DNA of 47,360 nucleotides, from NCBI GenBank assembly GCA_040222185.1, contig JAVKDP010000040.1, positions 1-47,360 of the forward strand, given 5' to 3'. The stretch is from JAVKDP01 sp040222185 (lineage in GTDB: Bacteria; Bacteroidota; Rhodothermia; Balneolales; Balneolaceae). This document shows positions 8,664-17,080 of the stretch, one piece after another. Within the stretch, counting starts at the first letter, position 1. Each line of letters starts with the position of its first letter. The position numbers and the translations under genes are program-made. The notes below the pieces were generated by a model. That model saw only the letters and a program-made list of their open reading frames with translations, did not search any database and had not been told where the DNA came from.

Positions 8664-9227
8664 ATGGATTTCTTTAAACAAAAAACCTTTACATCTATAG
8701 CAATTGCTGTGCTGGTGATTCTGAACATCGGCCTGGTCACTTTTATCATGTATCCAAAGTTTGATAATGACAGGCATAGAGGATCTGATGGGCGGGGCTC
8801 AAACCTTATCGAGTTTATATCAACCGAACTAAACTTTTCTGATGATCAGAAGGCACAACTAACCACATTAGCTCAAGCGCACCGGGCAAGGGTCAAGGAT
8901 TTACAGCCTTTAGTCGATCAAAAAAGACGAGAACTATTCGGATTAATGAAGCAAGATAAAGACGACACTGTTGATGCCCTTGCTCTTGCAAAAGAACTAG
9001 GTGAAGCTGTTGCGGAGATCGAGTCTAGCAATTTTACTTTTTTCTACTCCATCAGAGCTCTTTGTACAGACGATCAAAAAGAAAACTTCGATGAGCTTCT
9101 TGAAAAAATCGGAAACCGAAGAGGAGGAAGATCACAGCAAATGAGAGGGAAACAAATTCAGGGAGATCGCCCAGACGGATCTGATGGTCCTGGACCCGGA
9201 GGCCCACCACCGCCCAGAGGGAATTAA
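8664..9227 (+). CDS. Spy/CpxP-like periplasmic sensor (heavy-metal sensor type)
   Basis: A 187-residue protein with an N-terminal membrane anchor (about 11-30) and a helical periplasmic domain. Its LNFSDDQKAQLTTLAQAHRARVKDLQPLVDQKRRELF stretch follows the LTxxQ-like pattern of the Spy/CpxP/ZraP/CnrX group. A second helical pair ends in TDDQKENFDELLEKIGNRRGG, and a Gly/Pro/Arg-rich tail follows. In CnrYXH systems the CnrX member binds nickel or cobalt and releases the sigma factor. In CpxP and Spy the fold senses misfolded protein. A single His near residue 38 and few Met residues make the ligand uncertain. It starts 8 bases after the preceding gene, in the same operon. Confidence 0.72.
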   Translation: MDFFKQKTFTSIAIAVLVILNIGLVTFIMYPKFDNDRHRGSDGRGSNLIEFISTELNFSDDQKAQLTTLAQAHRARVKDLQPLVDQKRRELFGLMKQDKDDTVDALALAKELGEAVAEIESSNFTFFYSIRALCTDDQKENFDELLEKIGNRRGGRSQQMRGKQIQGDRPDGSDGPGPGGPPPPRGN

Positions 9228-9270
9228 TCTTCTGGTAAAAATATCAGGCGATAATGATCGTATATAGTCT

Positions 9271-9768
9271 ATGCGCTATAGAAATATTCGAAATCAAAAC
9301 CTGCTTATAATTGCTCTTTTTCTTTTCGGCCTTTCGTCGGTAATCTATATTATACCAAAGTTTGAAATAGATCCCTTACTTAACCGTGAAAAGCTATTGA
9401 TCGAAGAGGCCGTATTATCTCACCTTTTTAAAAATAATGCCTCCGGTGGAAGCGGTATTGCAGCATACTATTTCATTCGTGACTCACCAGATATTCTGAA
9501 CAAATTTAAAGACCATATTCCAATCGTTGAGTCAGAGTCGAATTCCAAACTTACTGATGATTTTAACAGTGTTGTTCTACATCGGGATAATGGAAAGGAT
9601 GGAATTATATTTACCGTACATGATATGGATAGAAAACTTAACGGTCAGGTTTATGTAATTGCGACATATTATGTTGCAAGTTTAAATGGTGGTAGCTATG
9701 AATACCTGCTCGAAAAAATTAATGGAGAATGGGTAGTCCTTTCATCCAATATGAAATGGATTTCTTAG
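9271..9768 (+). CDS. Hypothetical membrane-anchored protein
   Basis: A 165-residue protein not recognised. One N-terminal membrane segment (about 9-30) is followed by an extracytoplasmic domain with strand-rich stretches such as KDGIIFTVHDMDRK, GQVYVIATYYVASLNGGSYEYLLEKINGEW and VVLSSNMKW at the end. The C-terminal pattern recalls small NTF2- or lipocalin-like domains, but I would not name a family. It lies 43 bases after the Spy/CpxP-like gene and may be the last gene of the sigma operon. A hairpin terminator follows. Confidence 0.6.
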   Translation: MRYRNIRNQNLLIIALFLFGLSSVIYIIPKFEIDPLLNREKLLIEEAVLSHLFKNNASGGSGIAAYYFIRDSPDILNKFKDHIPIVESESNSKLTDDFNSVVLHRDNGKDGIIFTVHDMDRKLNGQVYVIATYYVASLNGGSYEYLLEKINGEWVVLSSNMKWIS

Positions 9769-9804
9769 AGTATAGGATTTGATCACCTCTTGAAATCAAT
9801 AAAG

Positions 9805-9838
9805 ACCTGTTACTTAAGAACCAGTTTAAGTAACAGGT
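9805..9838. terminator. Hairpin between convergent genes, probable bidirectional terminator
   Basis: A perfect 13-bp stem, ACCTGTTACTTAA (9805-9817) with TTAAGTAACAGGT (9826-9838), 8-nt loop, sits exactly between two converging stop codons (9768 and 9849). The T-tracts are weak on both sides, so efficiency is uncertain. Confidence 0.65.
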
Positions 9839-9848
9839 AATAAGCTTT

Positions 9849-12800
9849 TTAATTCTCTATAGGGACTACAGGATTCTCTATTTCTTCAAGAATTGTATCG
9901 TATTCTCCATTCCAAATTGCATTAAGCTTCGTGAGTTGTACATCAACTTTTGCAGCTAAATCTTCGAATACAGCATATTGCTGAGCAGTTGGTTTTCCAT
10001 AACCTGTAGCCACAGTACTCTTCAATGAAGCCAGCTTGTTGTTCAGCTTTATCTCGAAATTAAGAACATCCTGGGTGGCCTCTGCTTTTGTTTGAACCAG
10101 TTCGTTTTCGATATCTGAAATGGCTTTTAACATAGCTTTTGCTTTATCCTGGAGCTCTTTGTTGTCTTTTACTTCACCCAGCATCTCATTCACTTCTTTT
10201 CTTACTTCCCTGATTCTGTTGATTGCTTTATGCGTAGTATCCAGCTTGGCATTTATGGTTTGAACCAATTCAAACTGGGAAATAAAGTCGTCCTGAGTTA
10301 CTTCTGTTAAACGAGGATCTTTAACCACTTTGATGTCTTGCTCGCCAACCAGCTCGTCTGCAATGTACATCTTCACTTTATACATCCCTGGAATCGCACT
10401 TGGGCCGGATGTATTTCCCGCCCAAAGAATTTGTCTTCCATCCAGGTTAGTAACTCCTTTGTACTGGAGATTCCAAACGAATTTATTAAGTCCGGCTTTG
10501 TCTGATACAACTGTAGTTCTTCTTTGCTCTTCCGGCTCATAGAATAGAGGAGATTCTCGTACTGGCCGGCCTCTGCTGTCTTCTTTGTTGGAATATGTTT
10601 GGATAACATTCCCCCTCATGTCAGAGAACTCAAGCTTAACCTCCTCATCTGTATCTTCTCTGAGAGTATAAAAAACTACCGCTCCACGCTCATGATTTTG
10701 CCCTATTGTTGATCCAGGAGAAGTAAAACTTCCGCCACCAAAAAGGTAGGTATCTTCAGGAGCAAACAAGTGATGATCCGCTTTTGCAATTTGATCACTT
10801 AACTGGTGAAGTACAGGAAGGTCATCAAGCACCCAAAAAGAACGACCCTGTGTAGCTACAATTAAATCTTTATCTCTTTTGTGTACTGCTAAATCAGTAA
10901 TTGGAACCGCCGGAAGGTTCAGTTGTAAGTTTTGCCAGTCATCGCCAGCGTTAAATGAAACATACACTCCAGTTTCTGTTCCTGCATATAGTAATCCTGC
11001 TCTATTCGGATCTTCCCTAATCGTTCTGGTGAAGTCCATTTCAGGAATACCGTTTGTTATTTCCTTCCAGCTTTTGCCATAGTTTGTCGTTTTATACAGC
11101 ATCGGTTGAAAGTCATTGAATTTGTATCTTGTTGCTGCCATATATGCTGTTCCGGCATCATGATGAGAAGCATCGATAATACTAACCATGGCCTCAGGAA
11201 GTCCTTTAGGAGTAACATTTTCCCAGGTCTCCCCATTATTCCGGCTAATATGAATTAATCCGTCATCAGCACCAGCCCATAACAAGCCAGGCTCGATTGG
11301 GGACTCAACAAAAGTGAAAATTGTATTATAATATTCGACTGAAGTATCATCTTTTGTAATTGGCCCGCCTGATTCATCTTGCTTCAAAGAATCATTTCTG
11401 GTCAAGTCTGGGCTAATTTCCTGCCAGCTCATTCCTTCATCCGTTGAGCGATGAACATGCTGAGAGGTTGCATATAGTACATTAGGATTGTGAGGCGAAA
11501 TTACAATCGGAAAGGTCCATTGGAATCTGTATTTCAGATTTTTTGCACCTGCACCCATCGGGTTATCCGGCCAAACATCAATGCGATCACTTAACCCGAT
11601 TTCTTTATCATATTTATTCAGGTATCCGCCATAACTCCCTCCAAATGTAACATTCGGGTTCTCAGGGTCAGGAGCTATATATCCACTTTCTCCACCAGCA
11701 ACCGGCCACCAATCTCTTTCTGTTATCCCACGGCCACTTGTTCTGCTCCTTATTGCAAATGTACTATTATCTTGTTGGGCACCATAGATCATGTATGGAA
11801 ATTGGTTATCCGTGGTTACCTGGTAAATCTGTGCTGTAGCTGAAGTATAGTAATCTGACCAACCTACACCTCCGTTATATGTTACTTGCCCTCCGCCATC
11901 GTCACCAACAATCATTCTCTGGGAATTATTGGATGCAATCCATAAATCGTGATGATCTCCATGAGGTGTTCTGATTCGGCTAAAAGTTCTACCACCATCC
12001 GTAGATTTCAAAAAGCTGACATTCAGCACATATACAACGTCCTCGTTCTCAGTGTCTGCTATAACTTTTGAATAGTACCAGGCTCTTTGTCTTAGGTTTC
12101 TGTCAGCACTAACGCGGGTCCATGTATCTCCGCCATTATCAGAGCGGAAAAGGCCACCACCTTTTTGATTTTCAATTATCGCAAATACCCTGTTTGAGTT
12201 TACCGGAGATACAGATACTCCGATTTTACCTAGCATTCCTTTTGGTAATCCAGGAGAAGTAGAAATCTCTTTCCAGGTCTCACCACCATCAGTACTTTTG
12301 AATAGCCCGCTGTTTTCGCCACCGCTACTCATTTCCCATGGATTACGATACGCCTCCCAAAGCGCGGCAAATAATATTCTTGAATTATTAGGATCCAATG
12401 CGATATCAACAGCACCGGTTTTATTATCGCGGTATAGCACTTTGTTCCAGGTCTTTCCTCCATCGGTAGTCTTGAATATTCCACGCTCTTCATTTCCTTC
12501 TCCACCAAAAACCTGCCCCATGGCAGCAACCCATACTATGTCCGGGTTCGTAGGGTGGATTTCGATATCACCAATAAACTGGCTTTCACCAAGCCCAAGA
12601 TACGTCCATGTTTTCCCGGCATCAGTTGAGCGATACATTCCATCTCCGGCGCTCATATTTCCGCGAATATCTGTTTCACCCATCCCCACATAAATTACAT
12701 TAGGATCAGAATCCGCTACATCAATAGCTCCAACTGAACCTGTTTTGAAATAGTCATCTGAAATACTGATCCAGCTATTCCCACCATTAGTGGTTTTGAA

Positions 12801-13040
12801 GACCCCGCCACCAGTAAAACCGGTATAAAAGGTATATGGTTGATCATCGTGACCAGCAACAGCTACCGAACGCCCCCCTCTAAAAGGCCCAATGTTCCGG
12901 TATTTTAAATCTTTAAAAACAGATTCCTGGTACTGAGGTGAATCCGTTTCTGTTCCATGTCCAAAAATTTGAGCTGATAAATCTGCAGCTAAGAAGAGCG
13001 CACAACATAATGCCAGATTTACGATGACCAATCGCTTCAT
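9849..13040 (-). CDS. Large secreted Asp-box (sortilin/VPS10-like) repeat protein
   Basis: A 1063-residue exported protein. Seen: a signal peptide ending near residue 24 (LSAQ) and then at least ten Asp-box motifs of the form S/T-x-D/N-x-G-x-x-W. Examples are TTNGGNSW, STDAGKTW, TTDGGKTW, STDGGETW, SDNGGDTW, STDEGMSW, RNNGETW and TTNYGKSW. Together they predict two beta-propellers (about 40-770). A beta-sandwich-like part and a helical, coiled-coil-prone C-terminus (about 900-1055) follow. Such proteins are often labelled glycosyl hydrolase or photosystem II assembly-like, but Asp boxes are structural and I see no sialidase-type catalytic residues. The role is unknown, possibly surface binding or processing of peptides or glycans. 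It stands alone between two transcription units. Confidence 0.8.
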   Translation of the reverse strand: MKRLVIVNLALCCALFLAADLSAQIFGHGTETDSPQYQESVFKDLKYRNIGPFRGGRSVAVAGHDDQPYTFYTGFTGGGVFKTTNGGNSWISISDDYFKTGSVGAIDVADSDPNVIYVGMGETDIRGNMSAGDGMYRSTDAGKTWTYLGLGESQFIGDIEIHPTNPDIVWVAAMGQVFGGEGNEERGIFKTTDGGKTWNKVLYRDNKTGAVDIALDPNNSRILFAALWEAYRNPWEMSSGGENSGLFKSTDGGETWKEISTSPGLPKGMLGKIGVSVSPVNSNRVFAIIENQKGGGLFRSDNGGDTWTRVSADRNLRQRAWYYSKVIADTENEDVVYVLNVSFLKSTDGGRTFSRIRTPHGDHHDLWIASNNSQRMIVGDDGGGQVTYNGGVGWSDYYTSATAQIYQVTTDNQFPYMIYGAQQDNSTFAIRSRTSGRGITERDWWPVAGGESGYIAPDPENPNVTFGGSYGGYLNKYDKEIGLSDRIDVWPDNPMGAGAKNLKYRFQWTFPIVISPHNPNVLYATSQHVHRSTDEGMSWQEISPDLTRNDSLKQDESGGPITKDDTSVEYYNTIFTFVESPIEPGLLWAGADDGLIHISRNNGETWENVTPKGLPEAMVSIIDASHHDAGTAYMAATRYKFNDFQPMLYKTTNYGKSWKEITNGIPEMDFTRTIREDPNRAGLLYAGTETGVYVSFNAGDDWQNLQLNLPAVPITDLAVHKRDKDLIVATQGRSFWVLDDLPVLHQLSDQIAKADHHLFAPEDTYLFGGGSFTSPGSTIGQNHERGAVVFYTLREDTDEEVKLEFSDMRGNVIQTYSNKEDSRGRPVRESPLFYEPEEQRRTTVVSDKAGLNKFVWNLQYKGVTNLDGRQILWAGNTSGPSAIPGMYKVKMYIADELVGEQDIKVVKDPRLTEVTQDDFISQFELVQTINAKLDTTHKAINRIREVRKEVNEMLGEVKDNKELQDKAKAMLKAISDIENELVQTKAEATQDVLNFEIKLNNKLASLKSTVATGYGKPTAQQYAVFEDLAAKVDVQLTKLNAIWNGEYDTILEEIENPVVPIEN

Positions 13041-13180
13041 AAAGTCCCTATTTTAGTTAGTATTATTATGACGAGCTGAGTGTAGCTTTGAATAACTAAA
13101 AGTAACTAAAGAGAGTCAAGCGGAGAGTAAAAAGTTGTGAAGCTAAAGTAGATCGCCCACTATAGACTTTTCAGAAGATG

Positions 13181-13996
13181 TTAGTCAAAAACGAAGCGAA
13201 ACGTGATGGTTCCCCATTGTACTTGTTGAGGGACTCCGCCTGGTAGTCTTGAGAATCTCCAGGTTCTGAGGGTTTTCATTACTTCTGTTTCCAACTCAGG
13301 GTTCATTTTTCGCAAAGGAATGATTCTACCCACAGCGCCATCCGGGCGCACTTCGAAGCGAACAGTAATAACTGCTTCAGTATTGGCATTATTTGTTGGG
13401 AGAGGCTGAACCATTGGAGCTCTTTCTATATCGCCTTCCCATTTAAGTTCGTACGGTGCTGATTTATCTTCATCGGTACCTACTCCCTGGTCAGCACTGG
13501 TGTCTCCAATTGCACCATCAACATCACCACTTTCCTCTGCTCCTTCTTCTGTAGTTTCGGCTTGCTGTGCCTGAGGCGGAATTTCAATCTCTTCTTCTTG
13601 TTGCTCAGAGGTCTTTGTTGGATCAATAACTTCTGTAACCGGAGTTTCTACTGCTTCTTCCTGAACTGATTCTACCTCATCCGGTAAATCAACTGGCTTT
13701 GTATTTTCCTCAGCCGGGGTTTGAGGAGCTTCCTCTGGTTCAGGAGCTTCTTCAACTGGTTCTTCGGTTTCTGTTTCCGAAGGGTTTGGCCGGCTGGCCA
13801 CTTCTTCATTTTGCAATTCAGAAAACTGTGCCAGTTTTCCTGTTTGATACTCACCAAACTCTACTTCAATAAAAGAAGGGCGTAGATTCCTTCCCATATC
13901 GATAGTATACCAAAGGGAGAATAGAACAAGAACTGTTGCTATTCCTAAGGTTGCCGTAAGTGCCCGGCTATCGTCTTTGGTGAATTTTGGTTTCAT
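13181..13996 (-). CDS. TonB-family energy transducer
   Basis: A 271-residue TonB-like protein. Seen: a short cytoplasmic N-terminus, one membrane segment at about 12-32, a long Glu/Pro-rich periplasmic linker (62-180), and a C-terminal TonB domain from about 205. The last contains ITVRFEVRPDGAVGRIIPLRKMNP, LETEVMKTLRTWRFSRLP and a final strand ITFRFVF. It should carry energy from the ExbB/ExbD motor to outer-membrane partners. It is the last of the run exbB-exbD-tonB, starting 6 bases after exbD. The linker is acidic where classical TonB has Pro-Lys repeats. Confidence 0.88.
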   Translation of the reverse strand: MKPKFTKDDSRALTATLGIATVLVLFSLWYTIDMGRNLRPSFIEVEFGEYQTGKLAQFSELQNEEVASRPNPSETETEEPVEEAPEPEEAPQTPAEENTKPVDLPDEVESVQEEAVETPVTEVIDPTKTSEQQEEEIEIPPQAQQAETTEEGAEESGDVDGAIGDTSADQGVGTDEDKSAPYELKWEGDIERAPMVQPLPTNNANTEAVITVRFEVRPDGAVGRIIPLRKMNPELETEVMKTLRTWRFSRLPGGVPQQVQWGTITFRFVFD

Positions 13997-14002
13997 GATC
14001 TG

Positions 14003-14416
14003 TCAGGATCCCTGTTCTGTAGCTATAAATAACTTGAGGTCTAATGCTTTTCCGATGTTTAGTACCCGCACCAAATCATCAACAATAGCATCTTTATCTC
14101 CGCGTAATACGATTGTGCCATTAGGTTTATTATTCTTGGCCTGCCTGATAGCTCCTGCTAATGACCCTCTCGCTGTTAACTCTCCATCCACATAAAACTG
14201 CTTTTCTTTTGTGATGGTAACTGAGATATACTGGGCCTCTGCTGTTACACCACTTTCAGCTTTTGGGATATTTACCTTAATCCCAAAATTTGTCACAAAC
14301 GAGGAAGTGAGTAAGAAGAAAATCAATAATAGAAGTACGATATCTGTTAACGACGACTGTGAGAACAGTGACAATGGTATTAAGCGTTTATCTCCTCTTC
14401 TAAAATCTCGAGACAT
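14003..14416 (-). CDS. exbD: ExbD/TolR biopolymer transport protein
   Basis: A 137-residue inner-membrane motor subunit. Seen: N-terminal SLTDIVLLLLIFFLLTSSFV, which carries the conserved membrane Asp (Asp in LTD) used for proton flow, and a periplasmic domain with GIKVNIPKAESG, VDGELTARG and IVLRGDKDAIVDDLVRVLNIGKALDLKL. It works with ExbB to convert the proton gradient into movement of TonB. The gap to exbB is two bases. ExbD versus TolR cannot be separated by sequence, but a TonB gene follows. Confidence 0.93.
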   Translation of the reverse strand: MSRDFRRGDKRLIPLSLFSQSSLTDIVLLLLIFFLLTSSFVTNFGIKVNIPKAESGVTAEAQYISVTITKEKQFYVDGELTARGSLAGAIRQAKNNKPNGTIVLRGDKDAIVDDLVRVLNIGKALDLKLFIATEQGS

Positions 14417-14418
14417 AA

Positions 14419-15126
14419 TCAGGCCTGTTTTTTGGGTGCTGGAGACTGTAGTAAATCGATGAAGTCAGCTGATGCATTTTCTAGCTCGAAAATGGATCTA
14501 TTAATTTTTCCTAGCAGGAAGTTATAGAAACCAAAGGCTATCAATCCAACAATAAGTCCTGCTGCCGTTGTAATCAAGGCTTCCCAGATACCTCCCGCAA
14601 GCTCACTTGGATTTACATTCCCTTGCAGCGACTGGATATCCATAAAGGCTTCAATCATACCCGTTACAGTCCCTGTAAAACCGATCAATGGAGCCACACC
14701 TGCGATCGTTGCCAGCCAGTTCATTCGCTTTTCCAGAAAGAAAATCTCCTTTTTCCCTGCATTATCAATAGCGTCTTCAATATCCCTGATAGGTCGGCCT
14801 AACCTTTTAATGCCGGCTTTAATAATCCGGGCTAACGGTTTATCAAAATCATCACAGTAGGCAATAGCGTCAGACTGTTTCCCGGATTTCAACATTCCTT
14901 CAACGGAACCCAGAAACCGATCAGTGTCAGTATGTGACCTGGATAGAGCGCTCCAACGTTCTACAATCACATAAATGGAGATTAAAAATAAGACGAAGAT
15001 TGGAATCATCAATACTCCACCTTCAACCATCAGGTCGAAAAAGGATATTGTTTCTCCTTCAAGTGATAGTGCAAGTGAATCCGCAACTGCGGTAGAGTCT
15101 TGCAATAGAAAAAGGATAATGCTCAT
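14419..15126 (-). CDS. exbB: ExbB/TolQ/MotA-family proton channel protein
   Basis: A 235-residue inner-membrane subunit with three membrane segments: about 30-52 (VEGGVLMIPIFVLFLISIYVIVE), 135-160 and 180-205. Seen: the family signature ATIAGVAPLIGFTGTVTGMIEAF and the ITTAAGLIVGLIAFGFYNFL helix. It forms the pentameric channel around the ExbD helices. It lies 7 bases downstream of the HU-SPOR gene, so its expression is tied to that protein. Confidence 0.93.
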   Translation of the reverse strand: MSIILFLLQDSTAVADSLALSLEGETISFFDLMVEGGVLMIPIFVLFLISIYVIVERWSALSRSHTDTDRFLGSVEGMLKSGKQSDAIAYCDDFDKPLARIIKAGIKRLGRPIRDIEDAIDNAGKKEIFFLEKRMNWLATIAGVAPLIGFTGTVTGMIEAFMDIQSLQGNVNPSELAGGIWEALITTAAGLIVGLIAFGFYNFLLGKINRSIFELENASADFIDLLQSPAPKKQA

Positions 15127-15133
15127 GTAGATG

Positions 15134-16876
15134 TTAATTTGTAATTTTTTTTATGAAATAGTTGTCTTTGAATGCACCTTCCAGGTTCTCCCCAGCAATA
15201 GCAGCGTCAACTAAAGTCTCAAACTGCCCTAAGCTAACTCGCCATAGGGTGCCATATTGCGACGAATTAATTGGCGTCACTAGTGCACGGTATCCATTCG
15301 CAGATAGTTCTCTTTGTTTAGCTAATGCATTCTCTTCAACGCTTAGAGAATAAATGACAATGGTATAGCCATCATTTGCCGCTGCACTGGTTACGCCCAT
15401 CAAGCCATATATTGATTGATCTACCGGAACAGCAGCATTAGTTTGAATTGGTACTTCAGCAACCGATTCTTGTTCCTGTTGTGTAGTAACAGGAGGTGGT
15501 GTTTGCTCTTCACTTGTTTGTTCCGGGCTTGGAGTTTCTTCCTCCGCTTGTGGTGTTTCAACAGGAGGAATAGCCTGAACGGGTTGTTGAATTGGTTGCG
15601 ATGTTGCAACTTGTGGAGTAATTCCAGGAATGTTGATTACACTGAAATAGGCCAAACCGACAGTAGCACCAACCAATACGAAAAGTATCAAGATCATCCA
15701 CAGCCAGACACTTGCCGACTGAGACCCGGATGATTTCGCTTTTTTAGGCTTCTTTTCTTTTACAGCTTCTGGTTCTTTCTTCTCCAGGTCAGAAGAAATA
15801 TTCGTTATAACAGGTATAACTTCCTTCTCTTCGAGTCCGGAAAGATCTAAATCCTCCTCTTCATCATCTTCGTCTATTGAGGCAAAAGGATCATCAAAGT
15901 CCTCATCTTCTTCTGCAGTAGAAGTCGCCAGCTCTTCAACCCCTGACTCTTCTTCTACTTCTGGCTCGGGTTCAGGCTCAGGCTCACCCTCTGGTTCAGG
16001 TTCAGGTTCAGGCTCGGGCTCGGGTTCAGCTTCTGATTCCGGTTCAGTTTCTGAAGTTGTTTCGGGCTCTTCATCTGTTTCGGATTCGATTTCCTTTTCT
16101 TCGTCTTCTTCTGGAGCTACTTCGTTATCATCTTCCTGGAAAGGGTCTTCAAAGTCTGACTCGAATACCGATTCGATTGACTCATCATTTTCTGCCGCTT
16201 CACTTCCTGGACTGTCATCTGACATTAATTGTGCAAGTTCATCATCAAGCGATGAACCACTTTCTTCCTCAGGAATCTCTAATTTAAATTCACTTTCTTC
16301 GGGTTCACTTGATTCGGGTTCTGACTCGGTTTTTTCTTCAGTAGCCGGTTCATCCTGGTCACCCATCAGGCTCGAGAATAGTTTATCAACTCCAGTATCT
16401 TCTTTATGAGCGTCAATCCCCCATTTATCAGGGCCCGGAGCTTCTTCTTCAGTTTCAGCATTGTCTAAAGAAACACCAAAAATCAGTGGATCATCCTTAC
16501 TCTTTTCTTCTTCCTCTGACTCTTCAATCAAGTCTGTAAAACGATTTCCTTCTTTGCTATCATCTACACTTTGAAGTTCTTCAAACGGGTCAACGTATTC
16601 TTCTTTTGGCTCAATCACCTCACCTTCAATTTCAATAGGCTCCATTCCCACGTATTTGAAATTGATTTCAATTTCCAACTCTTTGGATGGAATAAAGAGA
16701 GTGTTATTACCCAAACCACTTAATATTCCAAAACCTTCAATTTCGTAGGCTTCTCCGTCCGCAATGGCCTGCTTTATTTCTTCCTGGAGTTCGTTAAGCT
16801 GTTTCTCAACTTTTTCTTTTTCGATACCAGAGGCATCAACAAGTAATTCTAGAAACTTTTCGTGATCTATATGCAT
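15134..16876 (-). CDS. Membrane-spanning HU-like/SPOR-domain protein
   Basis: A 580-residue protein in four parts. (1) Residues 1-75 resemble the HU-like (CCDC81-type) domain, with helices then EGFGILSGLGNNTLFIPS. (2) An extremely acidic linker covers about 80-360, with a Glu-Pro repeat at 283-306. (3) A Lys-rich stretch (373-381) precedes one membrane helix at about 388-411, placing the N-terminus in the cytoplasm. (4) A Pro/Gln-rich periplasmic spacer leads to a SPOR domain (about 501-578, YTIVIYSLSVEENALAKQRELSANGYRALV and LWRVSLGQF). SPOR domains bind denuded glycan at the division septum. The HU-like part may bind DNA or protein. Neighbours are a mini-HU gene 3 bases upstream and exbB downstream. 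Domain calls are confident; the combined role is inference. Confidence 0.82.
   Translation of the reverse strand: MHIDHEKFLELLVDASGIEKEKVEKQLNELQEEIKQAIADGEAYEIEGFGILSGLGNNTLFIPSKELEIEINFKYVGMEPIEIEGEVIEPKEEYVDPFEELQSVDDSKEGNRFTDLIEESEEEEKSKDDPLIFGVSLDNAETEEEAPGPDKWGIDAHKEDTGVDKLFSSLMGDQDEPATEEKTESEPESSEPEESEFKLEIPEEESGSSLDDELAQLMSDDSPGSEAAENDESIESVFESDFEDPFQEDDNEVAPEEDEEKEIESETDEEPETTSETEPESEAEPEPEPEPEPEPEGEPEPEPEPEVEEESGVEELATSTAEEDEDFDDPFASIDEDDEEEDLDLSGLEEKEVIPVITNISSDLEKKEPEAVKEKKPKKAKSSGSQSASVWLWMILILFVLVGATVGLAYFSVINIPGITPQVATSQPIQQPVQAIPPVETPQAEEETPSPEQTSEEQTPPPVTTQQEQESVAEVPIQTNAAVPVDQSIYGLMGVTSAAANDGYTIVIYSLSVEENALAKQRELSANGYRALVTPINSSQYGTLWRVSLGQFETLVDAAIAGENLEGAFKDNYFIKKITN
15963..16028 (-). 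repeat. Hexanucleotide tandem repeat coding for Glu-Pro
   Basis: On the + strand the sequence runs as imperfect copies of GGYTCR for about 66 bases, coding (Glu-Pro)n in the HU-SPOR linker on the opposite strand. Such in-frame 6-bp repeats can change length by slippage without breaking the frame. Confidence 0.75.
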
Positions 16877-16879
16877 GAC

Positions 16880-17077
16880 CTACCCCTTGCCCTCAGCTGT
16901 AAATTCGATGCTATCTTTCGGAGGTAGCATAACCGTTTTGCCATCTGCTCTTTTTTCATGCTTTTGATTATGATGAACAGCCTTAAAAGTCCCAATCCCC
17001 GAGACATGGACGGAGTTCTTCATAATTACCTGATCTCTTACTACAATCCCAAAAACCTTTAGAAATTCTTTTGTCAT
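16880..17077 (-). CDS. Short HU-family DNA-binding-like protein
   Basis: Only 65 residues, against about 90 for HU/IHF. Seen: the HU core VHVSGIGTFKAVHHNQKHEKRADGKTVMLPPKDSIEF, matching the usual GfGtF, arm and lPp...v.F pattern. The two N-terminal dimerisation helices are replaced by one short segment (MTKEFLKVFGIVVRDQVIMKN). It may dimerise differently or pair with the HU-like head of the protein encoded three bases downstream. The start is also only 3 bases after the outer-membrane protein stop. Whether it binds DNA is unproven. Confidence 0.65.
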   Translation of the reverse strand: MTKEFLKVFGIVVRDQVIMKNSVHVSGIGTFKAVHHNQKHEKRADGKTVMLPPKDSIEFTAEGKG

Positions 17078-17080
17078 AGC

